Below are positions 1 through 7,885 of a stretch of 64,000 nt of DNA, piece after piece. A program made the translations under genes and the position numbers. Position 1 is the first letter of the stretch; every line of letters begins with the position of its first letter. Origin of the DNA: an uncultured Kushneria sp. (lineage in GTDB: Bacteria; Pseudomonadota; Gammaproteobacteria; Pseudomonadales; Halomonadaceae). Under the pieces are notes generated by a model that ran no database searches, was not told the origin of the DNA, and worked only from the letters and a program-made list of their open reading frames with translations. Location: NCBI RefSeq assembly GCF_947497025.1, contig NZ_CANMFC010000002.1, positions 480,966-544,965 of the forward strand. Reading direction: 5' to 3'.

Positions 1-447
1 ATTATGCTGACGCTGGCATCGATGATTGCACGCGATCTGCGGTCATCTTCAAAAGGCAGCGAACAGGCTCAGCTCAAACTGGGTAAATGGGTGATGCCCG
101 TGATTGCGCTGATCGCGCTGGGCTTTGCCGAGCTGCGCCTTGATCTGATCGCGGTGCTGTCGGTGGCGTCATCCAGCGGGCTGGTGGTGGCCGTGCCGGC
201 TATCGTGGGGGCCTTTTTCTGGCGCCGTGGAACGGCGACCGGCGCGCTGGTGAGCATTGTCGGTGCAGGGGCGCTGGTGCTGGCAAGCTTTGTCACCGGC
301 ATCAAGCCGCTGGGACTGCCGGCGGGGCTCTGGGGGCTGCCGATGGCCACGATCCTGTATCTTGGGGCCAGTCTGGTGACCCGGCCGCCTCGTGACGGCG
401 CACGGTTCATGCAGATTGCCAACCGTCAGCACAGCAGATCCCGGTAA
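1..447 (+). CDS. Sodium:solute symporter (SSS family), C-terminal part only
   Basis: The reading frame is open from the first base, so the gene starts outside the window and only about 148 C-terminal residues are seen. They contain several hydrophobic helices, a Trp-Arg-Arg turn (FFWRRGTATGALVS) and a short basic tail, which matches the last helices of solute:sodium symporters of about 450-500 residues. The Met codon at base 4 is internal, not the start. Members of this family import organic solutes with Na+ across the inner membrane. The substrate cannot be told from this fragment. A strong terminator follows directly. Confidence 0.75.
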   Translation: MMLTLASMIARDLRSSSKGSEQAQLKLGKWVMPVIALIALGFAELRLDLIAVLSVASSSGLVVAVPAIVGAFFWRRGTATGALVSIVGAGALVLASFVTGIKPLGLPAGLWGLPMATILYLGASLVTRPPRDGARFMQIANRQHSRSR

Positions 448-451
448 TGAC

Positions 452-478
452 AACGCCGCCCAATGGGCGGCGTTTTTT
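452..478 (+). terminator. Rho-independent terminator after the symporter gene
   Basis: A perfect inverted repeat, AACGCCGCCC with GGGCGGCGTT around a tiny loop, runs into six T. It begins four bases after the symporter stop codon. Read on the other strand it could also serve the leftward gene ending at 509. Confidence 0.85.
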
Positions 479-508
479 ATCAGGTGCGGGGTTATCCGAG
501 GCGGGCCA

Positions 509-1189
509 TCAGGCGACCAGACGTGTCCGGATCAGGCGCGTGACCAGCCAGGCGCGCAGCTGGGAGAGTTCATCGGCGCAGAACTCGTTGCCCATGGCGT
601 GGGCGTGATAGTCGACGCTGTAACCCATGCGAGTAAAGGCATCCGCGCGCTGACGTGCCGAGGCTTCGCCCACGACCGGGTCCTGGCGACCGTGGTGCAT
701 GGTGATCAGCAGGTGACGGTTGGCATCATGGGTATTGGAAGGCATCGTGCCCAGCGCCGTGGAAAGCATCATCAGCCCGCCCAGACCCTTGCGATAGCCC
801 AGCGCGGTCTGCGCGGCGATATCGGCCCCCTGACCAAACCCGCCCAGAATAATGCGACTGGCATCAATGCCCTCGGCCAGTGCGCTTTCGATGCGCATCT
901 CGACCTGATGCACGGCATCCACCATCTGCTGCTGGGCATGACCGCCGGCGTTCTCCCCCGGTGCGGCGTCATACCAGGCACTGGCGCGTGCCCCTTGGCG
1001 ACATTCGAGCTGACGCATCGGGGCGCCGGGCAGCACGAAGCGCACATTGCTGCCGGCCGGCAGGGCGAGCGCATGAAACAGCGGTTCGAAGTCATAGCCG
1101 CTGCCACCCTGACCGTGCAGGAAGATAACGCAGGCATCCGCCGGGCGGCCGCTGGCGGGTTCGATGATCGAGGACTGGGCAAAGGACAT
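509..1189 (-). CDS. Carboxylesterase/phospholipase-family alpha/beta protein lacking catalytic Ser and His (probable pseudoenzyme)
   Basis: This 226-residue protein has the full fold signature of the YpfH/carboxylesterase family: an oxyanion-loop HGQGGSG near residues 25-31, the central block, and HHGRQDPVV carrying the acid. The nucleophile elbow, normally GFSQG, reads GFGQG (codon GGT, one base from the serine codon AGT). The catalytic-His position, MAH in the intact paralogue at 6449-7120, reads MGN. Two of three triad residues are therefore replaced while the frame and the Asp stay intact. Hydrolase activity by the family mechanism is not expected; a binding role or early decay is possible. 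It lies 105 bases downstream of the carbon-nitrogen hydrolase gene and may be the last gene of that leftward operon. Confidence 0.85.
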   Translation of the reverse strand: MSFAQSSIIEPASGRPADACVIFLHGQGGSGYDFEPLFHALALPAGSNVRFVLPGAPMRQLECRQGARASAWYDAAPGENAGGHAQQQMVDAVHQVEMRIESALAEGIDASRIILGGFGQGADIAAQTALGYRKGLGGLMMLSTALGTMPSNTHDANRHLLITMHHGRQDPVVGEASARQRADAFTRMGYSVDYHAHAMGNEFCADELSQLRAWLVTRLIRTRLVA

Positions 1190-1294
1190 GTCGACACCTT
1201 GAGAGACTGTGGAAGCGATGTCTCAAGGATGACGCCGGAGCGGTCTCATATCCGTGCCGTAAAAGGCGATCAGCCCGAAAGGCACGCTGGTTAA

Positions 1295-2161
1295 TCACGC
1301 CGGCATGGCAGGTATGGCATCTGTCATGCCGGCGTCCCCTGTAATCGACTCATGAGGCTGGCCCCGGGGCATCATTTTGACTGGCCCGACGTACTGGCAG
1401 CGCCCCCGCCTGAGCTGAGGGTAATCCGGGCGCTGTGCGCTGCGATCGGTCAGCAGCAGTGGTGCCTGCGTCACGGTGTCGTGCTCGCCGGCCACGGCAG
1501 TCATCTCGCCGTCCACCGAGACGATCATCGAGCCGCCGGTGAATTCGAAGGCCTCACCGGTGCCTGTCTGATTGACGTAGACATGAGCGCGGGTGTTCTC
1601 GATGGCGCGCGCCATGGCAAACAGATGGTGGTCCATGCCAAAGGGCGTCATGTTGGCGGAGATCGTCACCAGCGCTTTGGCACCTGCCTGTGACAGGGCG
1701 CGGGCCACCTCAGGAAACTCCATGTCGAAGCAGATCATCAGCCCCAGGCGGTGCCCGTCGAGTTCGACGGTGATCAGTTCATCACCGGCAACGAAGGCCT
1801 CAAGTTCAGCGCCGAACAGATGCGTCTTGCGATAGATGCCGGCCAGCTCGCCATGGCGATCGATGCAGAAGGCGGAATTGGCGATGCCGCCACGATAGTG
1901 CTCGGCGGCGCCAAAAATGATGGCGAGACCGCACTGTCTGGCGTGATCACGCAGTTCCTGCAGCATCGGGTGCCGGGCGTCGATGGCATGCATGTCGGGC
2001 GTACGCGTGGTATAGCCGCCCAGGAAAAGCTCCGGAAAGACCACCAGATCCGCCTCGCGATGCTGCTCCATGGTTTCCATCATGCGCGTCAGGTTGGCCC
2101 GGGCATCGTTGACGACGGGCGCAAACTGCGCCAGCGCCACCTGCAGAAGGGAGGTTGTCAT
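1295..2161 (-). CDS. Carbon-nitrogen hydrolase (nitrilase superfamily)
   Basis: This is an amidase-type enzyme of 288 residues that would cleave a non-peptide C-N bond in the cytoplasm. The Glu-Lys-Cys triad is visible: Glu44 in FPELFLGGY, Lys112 in YRKTHLFG and Cys144 in LMICFDMEFPE. I chose ATG 2161 over the GTG at 2170 because TAGGAG sits eight bases upstream of the ATG. The start lies 11 bases after the stop of the amino-acid permease gene, so the two are probably co-transcribed and the permease may bring in the substrate or its precursor. The exact substrate (an amide of an amino acid or amine) is unknown. Confidence 0.88.
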   Translation of the reverse strand: MTTSLLQVALAQFAPVVNDARANLTRMMETMEQHREADLVVFPELFLGGYTTRTPDMHAIDARHPMLQELRDHARQCGLAIIFGAAEHYRGGIANSAFCIDRHGELAGIYRKTHLFGAELEAFVAGDELITVELDGHRLGLMICFDMEFPEVARALSQAGAKALVTISANMTPFGMDHHLFAMARAIENTRAHVYVNQTGTGEAFEFTGGSMIVSVDGEMTAVAGEHDTVTQAPLLLTDRSAQRPDYPQLRRGRCQYVGPVKMMPRGQPHESITGDAGMTDAIPAMPA

Positions 2162-2172
2162 GATCGTCACTC

Positions 2173-3519
2173 CTAGAGTTGATCGGCCTGTTCAAGCTGC
2201 ATGCGCGGTGGGGGCTGACGAAAGCCGCGTGTCAGTACGGCCAGCCAGAGCACGCCCAGCGCCAGCCAGATGCCGCCGATGAGGCGGGCATCGATGTCCA
2301 GACTCATCAGCAGATAGAAGTTGACGATGGCACCGGCCAGCGGCAACACCACCCAGCCGAGTATTGCGCCGACGCCATGGCTCGGGCGATGGCGCCGGTA
2401 GTGCATGATGGTGCTGAGATTGACCAGAATGAAGGCGCTGAAAGCCCCGAAATTGATAAATGATGCCGAGGTGGTGACGTCCATGAAAAGCCCGACCAAG
2501 CCGGTCAGACCGATTAAAACGATGCCGACTACCGGGGGTTTATAGCGCGGCGACAGATAACTCAGCGATTTCGGCAGCACCCCGTCCCGGTCCATGGTAA
2601 AGAGAAGGCGCGAGGCCCCGGCCTGTATGGCCAGCCCACAGGCGAACTGCCCGATGATCAGCCCGGCCAGCAACACGGCGGCGAACAGGTTGCCACCGAC
2701 CAGGCGTGCCAGCTCCAGGGCGGCGGAATCGACGTTGGCAAACGTCGTGCCGGGATGGATCAGCTGGGCCACCCAGGCCACGCTGACAAACAGGAGGCCG
2801 AAAAAGGCCACCACGATCAGCATCGCCCGAGGGATGGTGCGACGCGGGTCATGGGTCTCCTCGGTCAGAAGCGTCAGGCCGTCAAAGCCGATGAAGGAGT
2901 AGGCCGCCACCGCCGCCGTGGCCAGTGCGGCAAACGTGGTGCCCTGATTGAAAAAGGGTGACAGCAGCGTGGCACCGGTCTCGTGGCCGGCAAAATGGGC
3001 CAGACTCAGCACTGCAAGGATCACGATCACCAGCAGCTGAAAGGCCACCAGCAGATAGTTCGCTTTCGCGGCCACCTGAATACCGATGATGTTGAGCAGC
3101 GTGGTGGGCACGATAAAGGCGACAATCCAGATCCCGAGAGGGATGGCCGGAAACTGTTCGGCCAGATACGCCGCCCCGATCAGCCAAACCACCAGCGGAA
3201 TGAAGAAATAATCCAGCAAAATCAGCCAGCCGGTCAAAAATCCGAGCCGTGGGCCCATTTCCATGCCGACATAGGTATAGGCAGAGCCGGCGCTTTGATA
3301 ATGCACCAACGCCATGCGGCCATAGCTCCAGGCCGTGAAGATCATGGCCATCAGCGTGATCAGATACGCCGTGGGGGCCGTGCCGTTGGAGAGTTCAATG
3401 ATGATGCCGATGGTCGCCAGCGCGATCAGCGGGGTGACCCAAGCCACTCCGATAATGACCACACCCGGCAGATTCAGCGTACGTTCAAGCGTTCTGGATG
3501 AGGGGGATGTGTCAGTCAT
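2173..3519 (-). CDS. APC-superfamily amino acid permease
   Basis: This is a 448-residue inner-membrane carrier with about twelve hydrophobic segments. The N-terminus (RTLNLPGVVIIGVAWVTPL), the GSAYTYV motif near helix 3 and the FDGLTLLTEET segment are typical of the APC amino acid/polyamine family. Start ATG 3519 is preceded by a GGGGG ribosome site; the upstream in-frame codons do not look like family sequence. The carbon-nitrogen hydrolase gene follows after 11 bases. Just upstream lies the tail of a second, different permease (3578-3823), so this locus once held two. The substrate is probably an amino acid or amine; I cannot be more specific. Confidence 0.87.
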   Translation of the reverse strand: MTDTSPSSRTLERTLNLPGVVIIGVAWVTPLIALATIGIIIELSNGTAPTAYLITLMAMIFTAWSYGRMALVHYQSAGSAYTYVGMEMGPRLGFLTGWLILLDYFFIPLVVWLIGAAYLAEQFPAIPLGIWIVAFIVPTTLLNIIGIQVAAKANYLLVAFQLLVIVILAVLSLAHFAGHETGATLLSPFFNQGTTFAALATAAVAAYSFIGFDGLTLLTEETHDPRRTIPRAMLIVVAFFGLLFVSVAWVAQLIHPGTTFANVDSAALELARLVGGNLFAAVLLAGLIIGQFACGLAIQAGASRLLFTMDRDGVLPKSLSYLSPRYKPPVVGIVLIGLTGLVGLFMDVTTSASFINFGAFSAFILVNLSTIMHYRRHRPSHGVGAILGWVVLPLAGAIVNFYLLMSLDIDARLIGGIWLALGVLWLAVLTRGFRQPPPRMQLEQADQL

Positions 3520-3577
3520 GAAGCCCCCGAACGGTTCGGTGTTATCGATTGTTGTGGTGTCCGATGCTGCCAGCCTG

Positions 3578-3823
3578 TTACCCGGAACGGGTCGTGAACA
3601 TGTCCTGCATGATGCGATCGTTGTACGCGCGGCCGTAGCGTTTGAGAGCAAAGGCGTACATGGCGAGCCCGAGCAGCATCCAGCCGCCAAAGATGGCCCA
3701 CTCGATGCCCGTCAGCGCCGAGGGGCTGCCCGGCAGGTACAAACACACCATGCCCAGGGACAGCAGTGCTGCTGCCAGAACGCCGATCGGCATGCCGGCG
3801 CGCACCTGAAATGGCCGCGGCAT
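3578..3823 (-). pseudogene. C-terminal remnant of an amino-acid permease
   Basis: About 80 residues match only the last stretch of an APC permease: RPFQVRAGMPIGVL, a helix with YLPG, then a tryptophan-bearing helix ending in ALKRYGRAYNDR. No helices 1-10 precede it; upstream the sequence belongs to the remnant of an AtuA-partner gene. A deletion has therefore removed most of this permease and joined its tail to the preceding gene. There is no credible start or ribosome site of its own. Confidence 0.75.
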
Positions 3824-3839
3824 GACACTGCAGAGGGGC

Positions 3840-4019
3840 GTCGGGCATGAAAGTGATCCGCGACACGTTCAGGGGTGAGCATGGCGACGAGCCAGTCGTA
3901 ATGGCCTGGCTGAAAGACAAACACCGCAATATTGAGATGGTTGCCCTTGTCATCGGCCCGAGCATGAGCGTAATCCGCAGTAGCACCGAGGCGGACAGGG
4001 CGTTGGCTGCGCAGGACAT
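3840..4019 (-). pseudogene. AtuA-partner small protein (AtuA C-terminal-like), frameshifted and truncated
   Basis: The AtuA-like gene upstream is normally followed by a small protein of about 100-110 residues beginning with an AHARSGDKGN-type motif. Here AHARADDKGNHLNIAVF and the following WLVAMLTPERVADHF are clear. The well-placed start (AAGGAG, then ATG 4019) is in another frame. Adding one base after the second codon would give an uninterrupted M-S-L-R-S-Q-R start, so a one-base deletion there is the simplest reading. After about residue 60 homology stops and permease-tail sequence begins. Both lesions make the gene non-functional. Confidence 0.72.
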
Positions 4020-4030
4020 GGCGAGGCTCC

Positions 4031-5422
4031 TTAATACCAGGCAAGGAAGGTGGAAACGGCGTGACGGTCGATCATGAAGTCCTCGGTGCGCAGTGATTCG
4101 ACCAGATGGGTGCGAATACCGCCGCCACCGGCTGTACCGTTGGTATAGAGGGATTCAAAGTCGTCAAGCAGCGCCTGAATGGCCCCGCGGTCGCGATCCA
4201 CCACCCCCAGACGAAGGCGAACGTCATCGACACCATCCTCGATTTCCGGGCGCTGGCTGATCACCGCGCCTGCGGCGTCGCCGAGCACGCTGTAAACGCC
4301 GACAATATCCAGTCGCGGTGCCAGGTTCGGGGTCAGTTCGGCGGCGCGAGTCATCACGATCTCCCGCGCCAGTTGCGCTCGGGCCAGGGCGCGAGGGCCG
4401 GCATAGGAGATTCCGGCTTCGCCGAACCACAGGCCTGTGAGCCCCAGGTTGCCCTTGAGGATCGTCGGTGGCGGATGGCCATGAATGTCGCGGACTTCTA
4501 CCCGGTTGTTGCCGTGATCGATGACCTGTGCCCGGCTGACGTCCATCACGCCATCCGGCGTCAGGTAGGCGGCCGGATCATGAATTTCATACAGCAGCTG
4601 CTCCTTGACGGTGCGAGCACTGACCATGCCGCCGGTGCCGGCAGTTTTGGTGACGATCAGTTGACCCTCTGCCCCCAGCTCGATGATCGGGCAGCCCGGA
4701 TGTGCCGGGTCAGGGACGGGGTTGGTGATCGGGTCGGCAAAATAGCCCCCGGTGATCTGTGTGCAGCACTCCAGCAGGTGGCCGGTCGCCAGCGCGATAG
4801 CAGTCAGCTCGGGGTCCTCGGCTGACCAGCCCAGCCCATGACGGATGGCGCCGACGGCCATCGAGGGGTCCGCCACGCGACCGCACAGCACAATATCGGC
4901 GCCTTCTTCCAGCGCCTGCTGAATGTGCTCGGCGCCGATATAGACGTTGCAGGACACCACGTCATCCAGCACCACACTCGCCGGCAGCCACTCCGGGGCG
5001 GGCGTGGCACCCAGCTGCTCGACAAGGTCATCGCCGAGCACACAGGCAATGCGGGCGTCGTGAAAACCCTGGTCATCCAGCCAGCCTCTCAGACGACGGG
5101 CGGCCGCGACGGGATGGGCCGCGCCGCCGTTGGTAATGACAGGAATTCGGCCTGCCAGACAGATGGGCAGGATCGGTTCAAGGAAGTCAAATAGTCGAAG
5201 TGCGTAGCCGGACGTGCTGTCGTCGTAACGCCTTTGCTGACACTGGGCCAGCGTGCGCTCGGCAAGAAGTTCAAGGGCCAGGTAGCGCGGCCCGTGGCGC
5301 GATGCTAGGTCCCGGGCCAGCGCCAGCGCCGCCTGCGGGCGATCACCGGCAAAGCCGGCACCATAACCGATGTGCAGTGTCGTTTGATCGGGGCAGTGAT
5401 CCGTCATGGGCCTCATATCCAT
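4031..5422 (-). CDS. AtuA-like (DUF1446) acyclic terpene utilization family protein
   Basis: The protein has about 463 residues. The N-terminal IGYGAGFAGDR block, a VITNGGAAHP segment and internal GRVADPSMAVG and ITGGYFADP blocks are typical of the DUF1446/AtuA family. AtuA is linked to citronellol/geraniol breakdown, but many relatives sit in other acyl-CoA or amino-acid catabolic loci and their reaction is not established. ATG 5422, 5416 and 5407 are all possible starts; the family motif begins soon after 5407. The usual small partner gene downstream is broken and the divergent LysR gene is broken as well, so this gene may be intact but unemployed. Confidence 0.82.
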   Translation of the reverse strand: MDMRPMTDHCPDQTTLHIGYGAGFAGDRPQAALALARDLASRHGPRYLALELLAERTLAQCQQRRYDDSTSGYALRLFDFLEPILPICLAGRIPVITNGGAAHPVAAARRLRGWLDDQGFHDARIACVLGDDLVEQLGATPAPEWLPASVVLDDVVSCNVYIGAEHIQQALEEGADIVLCGRVADPSMAVGAIRHGLGWSAEDPELTAIALATGHLLECCTQITGGYFADPITNPVPDPAHPGCPIIELGAEGQLIVTKTAGTGGMVSARTVKEQLLYEIHDPAAYLTPDGVMDVSRAQVIDHGNNRVEVRDIHGHPPPTILKGNLGLTGLWFGEAGISYAGPRALARAQLAREIVMTRAAELTPNLAPRLDIVGVYSVLGDAAGAVISQRPEIEDGVDDVRLRLGVVDRDRGAIQALLDDFESLYTNGTAGGGGIRTHLVESLRTEDFMIDRHAVSTFLAWY

Positions 5423-5514
5423 TCATCAGGAGGCCTTTGACCATGGTGTAGTGCCGCTGCCGTGACCAGCTGCTTTATTTTATGAGCCTATCGGCAATGG
5501 TTATGGAGCAGTTC

Positions 5515-6435
5515 ATGTTCGCACGACGGCAGTTGCAGGGCTTTGTCAGCGTGGCGGAGCTGGGCAGCTTCACCCGCGCTGCCGAATACGTTCACCTTTC
5601 CCAGCCGGCCCTGTCGTCGTCCATCAGAAAGCTTGAGGCGCTGCTGGGCATCGCCCTGTTCACGCGGGATACGCGAAGCGTGACGCTGACCTCGGGTGGC
5701 CGACACTTTCTGGGCCACGCCCAGCGGATTCTGGCCGACATGGACCGGGCGCTGGAGGACGCCCGGGACATGGCGCATCTGCGCCAGGGACATCTGCGTC
5801 TTGCGGTGCTGCCTTCGGTGGCCTCTTCCCTGCTGCCCGGGGTGATGGCACGCTTTTGTGAGCGCCATCCCCAGGTGGACATCAGCGTGCGGGATGGTCT
5901 GGCGGGAGACATACAGACATGGGTATGTGATGCGAGCGTGGATATTGGCCTGACGTCTCGACCCAAGGCGTACAGCGCGCTGGATTTTTAGCCGCTCTGG
6001 CAGGACGAGCTCATCGCCGTTGTCCCAGCAAGCCAGGGCGCTGGCCGGGACTGGCAGACCTGCTCGCATGCACTGCCCTACATCGCCCTGACCGCCCACA
6101 CCAGCACTCGTCCACTGGCAGACCGGGCGCTCAAGCAGGCAGGCCTGTCACTGGTGCCGGGCTGGGAGCTGGCTCAGATGAGCAGCACCATTGCCATGGT
6201 GAGAGAAGGGCTTGGCTATACCCTGCTGCCGGCGTCGTGCATCGAAGTGTTCAATCTGGGCAGTGAGGTCACCACGTACCGGGTCGAGGGTGTGTCACGC
6301 GAGCTCGGCTGCTTGTGGCGTCGTCCGGTTCAGCCAGGGCCTGTTATCGAAGCCTTTATGACCCTGCTGCAGGAAAGCATCGATCGCGTGCCGGGCGCGC
6401 GCCCGGCGGCCGTACGTCTGGAAAGCCTCAAGTAA
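5515..6435 (+). pseudogene. LysR-family transcriptional regulator interrupted by an in-frame TAG
   Basis: The N-terminal winged helix (LQGFVSVAELGSFTRAAEYVHLSQPALSS and on to TPL-type wing residues) and the effector domain are all in one frame. The codon at 5989-5991 is TAG, right after A-L-D-F, where relatives continue with a P-L-x-x-D-E-L strand; that strand (PLWQDELIAVV) follows immediately in the same frame. A single nonsense change therefore splits an otherwise full 306-codon gene. ATG 5515 is favoured by GGAG six bases upstream. The gene is divergent from the AtuA-like operon, the usual layout for its regulator. The truncated product would keep DNA binding but lose most of the sensing domain. 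Confidence 0.85.
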
Positions 6436-6448
6436 CTCTATTGCCGGA

Positions 6449-7120
6449 TTAGCCCTGTTCCCCGAGTCGTTCGATCAGCCACTGGCGAATGGCCGGTACC
6501 TGATCGGCGCTGATCGTGTGTGCCATCGGCCAGGTACGATATTCCACGTCGTAGCCCATGCCGATCAGGCGTTCGGCGGCACGTTGGCCGAGCGTCTCGT
6601 CCACGACCGGGTCCTGAGTGCCGTGATGAATCTCGATCGGTGTGCCGCGATTGGCGTCATCCGTTTTGATGCTGTCGGCCGTGGCGAAGTAGGTCGACAT
6701 CGCCAGCACGCCGGCCAGCGGCTCGGGATAGGTCAGGGCCGCTTCATAGGCGACGGCGCCGCCCTGAGAGAAACCGGCCAGCACGATGCGCCGGCTGTCG
6801 ATGCCGCTGGCGATCTGCTCATCGATCAATTGATGAATGCGTTGTGCCGAGGCCTTGAGCTGGGCTTCATCAATCTCGCGATTGAGCGCCATGCTGGTGA
6901 TGTCATACCAGGCCGGCATGGTCATGCCGTTGTTGATGGTGACCGGCAGCATGGGGGCGCTGGGCGAGACAAAGCGCACCGCCAGGTCGTCCGGCAGTGA
7001 CAGCGCCGGAATGAGCGGGTCGAAATCGTGGGCACTGGCCCCAAGGCCATGCAAAATGATAACCACGGCAGTGGCCGGCGTGTGTTCGGGTTCGATGACG
7101 ACGGGGGGCTGTTCGGTCAT
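6449..7120 (-). CDS. Carboxylesterase (phospholipase/carboxylesterase family alpha/beta hydrolase)
   Basis: This 223-residue cytoplasmic serine hydrolase has HGLGASAHDF forming the oxyanion loop, GFSQGGAV carrying the nucleophilic Ser, HHGTQDPVV carrying the Asp, and PMAHTISADQ carrying the His. All catalytic residues are present, unlike the paralogue at 509-1189. The family includes broad-specificity esterases acting on short acyl esters. Its stop is 13 bases from the end of the broken LysR gene on the other strand. Confidence 0.9.
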   Translation of the reverse strand: MTEQPPVVIEPEHTPATAVVIILHGLGASAHDFDPLIPALSLPDDLAVRFVSPSAPMLPVTINNGMTMPAWYDITSMALNREIDEAQLKASAQRIHQLIDEQIASGIDSRRIVLAGFSQGGAVAYEAALTYPEPLAGVLAMSTYFATADSIKTDDANRGTPIEIHHGTQDPVVDETLGQRAAERLIGMGYDVEYRTWPMAHTISADQVPAIRQWLIERLGEQG

Positions 7121-7257
7121 GGCATGTCCTGAGATGGTCTAGTGAAGATCACCGGATGGTGCGCGAGTGCGGTGGCGCTGTCCATGGGTACTGGTGGCAT
7201 CAAACGGGATCGGCCAGGCTTGAAGGGCTGTCACTGATCAATCAACAGGATACTGCC

Positions 7258-7545
7258 ATGAAATCTCAAACCCTCTGGACCCTCGTCGGCACCGCTACGG
7301 CGGCGGCGACCGGAATCGCCATGCGTCAGGCCATGAAAAAGACCTTCCGCCATGGCGTTTTTGAGCCGCCCATCAATCCCGATCGCGACGACGTCGAGTG
7401 GCGCCAGGCACTCCTTTGGGGGGCGGCCAGCGGCATGGCAGTGGGTGCTGCCCGCATCGTGGGCTGGAAAGTAGCCTCGGCGGGCATGCGTCGTACCCGC
7501 CGATCACGACGTGGGCAGCGGTTACTGGCGCGACTAGAAGACTAG
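7258..7545 (+). CDS. DUF4235 family small membrane protein
   Basis: This is a 95-residue protein with an N-terminal hydrophobic helix, a FEPPINPDRDDVEWRQAL block and a second helix (LLWGAASGMAVGAARIVG) followed by a basic tail. The P-P-x-N-P and W-x-x-A-L-L-W pattern is that of DUF4235 proteins, whose function is unknown. ATG 7258 is the start that gives the family length; its ribosome site is weak. It stands alone between the leftward esterase gene and the zinc operon. Confidence 0.7.
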   Translation: MKSQTLWTLVGTATAAATGIAMRQAMKKTFRHGVFEPPINPDRDDVEWRQALLWGAASGMAVGAARIVGWKVASAGMRRTRRSRRGQRLLARLED

Positions 7546-7619
7546 AATCACCGGGCGTTGATTGGCAGCATCAGACGATCGCGGGGTGCTGCGTGATTGC
7601 GCTGGCGTAGACTACATGT

Positions 7620-7638
7620 GATGATACTTTATAACATC
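7620..7638 (+). promoter_or_regulatory. Probable Zur operator of the zinc uptake operon
   Basis: GATGATACTTTATAACATC is an imperfect palindrome with 13 of 19 positions symmetric. It resembles the gammaproteobacterial Zur box, which has GTTATA and TATAAC arms. It lies about 245 bases upstream of znuC, facing an operon whose three products are all zinc-uptake components. Zur would repress here when zinc is plentiful. Confidence 0.6.
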
Positions 7639-7641
7639 CAA

Positions 7642-7669
7642 GGTGCCGGGCAGTTGCTTGCCCGGCACC
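7642..7669 (+). other. Perfect 11-bp hairpin just downstream of the Zur-like box
   Basis: GGTGCCGGGCA pairs with TGCCCGGCACC around a six-base loop. No T-run follows, so it is not a classic terminator. If transcription starts near the Zur box it would lie in the leader of the znu mRNA; otherwise it could end transcription of the DUF4235 gene. Confidence 0.6.
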
Positions 7670-7690
7670 GTATCGTCATGGAATCACATC

Positions 7691-7885
7691 GTGTCTCGTC
7701 AACTCTCTCATCACTCTTCTACCAGGGATGATTCGCCAAACGCTTCGCGCGTGCGCGATGACAATGTCATAAGCCGCTGCCGACGCTCGGTACTGTCCTC
7801 ATCGGTGGGCTGGCGGTTGTTGCTGGCGGCCGTCGGACTGGTCGGACTCTGGGCCATGGTGCACTGGGCGGTGGCCGTCCCATGA
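7691..7885 (+). CDS. Possible small membrane protein upstream of znuC
   Basis: An open frame ends in TGA overlapping the znuC start as ATGA, a pattern of coupled translation. The last 25 residues form a good hydrophobic helix (WRLLLAAVGLVGLWAMVHWA) after a polar, Ser/Arg-rich stretch. No family is recognised. GTG 7691 is one possible start; the earlier GTG at 7643 would fall inside a hairpin. No clear ribosome site is visible, so it may not be a gene. Confidence 0.3.
   Translation: MSRQLSHHSSTRDDSPNASRVRDDNVISRCRRSVLSSSVGWRLLLAAVGLVGLWAMVHWAVAVP

Noticed and set aside
392..1294. Plus-strand open frame of 300 codons
   Set aside because: It is antisense to the esterase-like gene, whose family motifs are on the minus strand, and it crosses a terminator.
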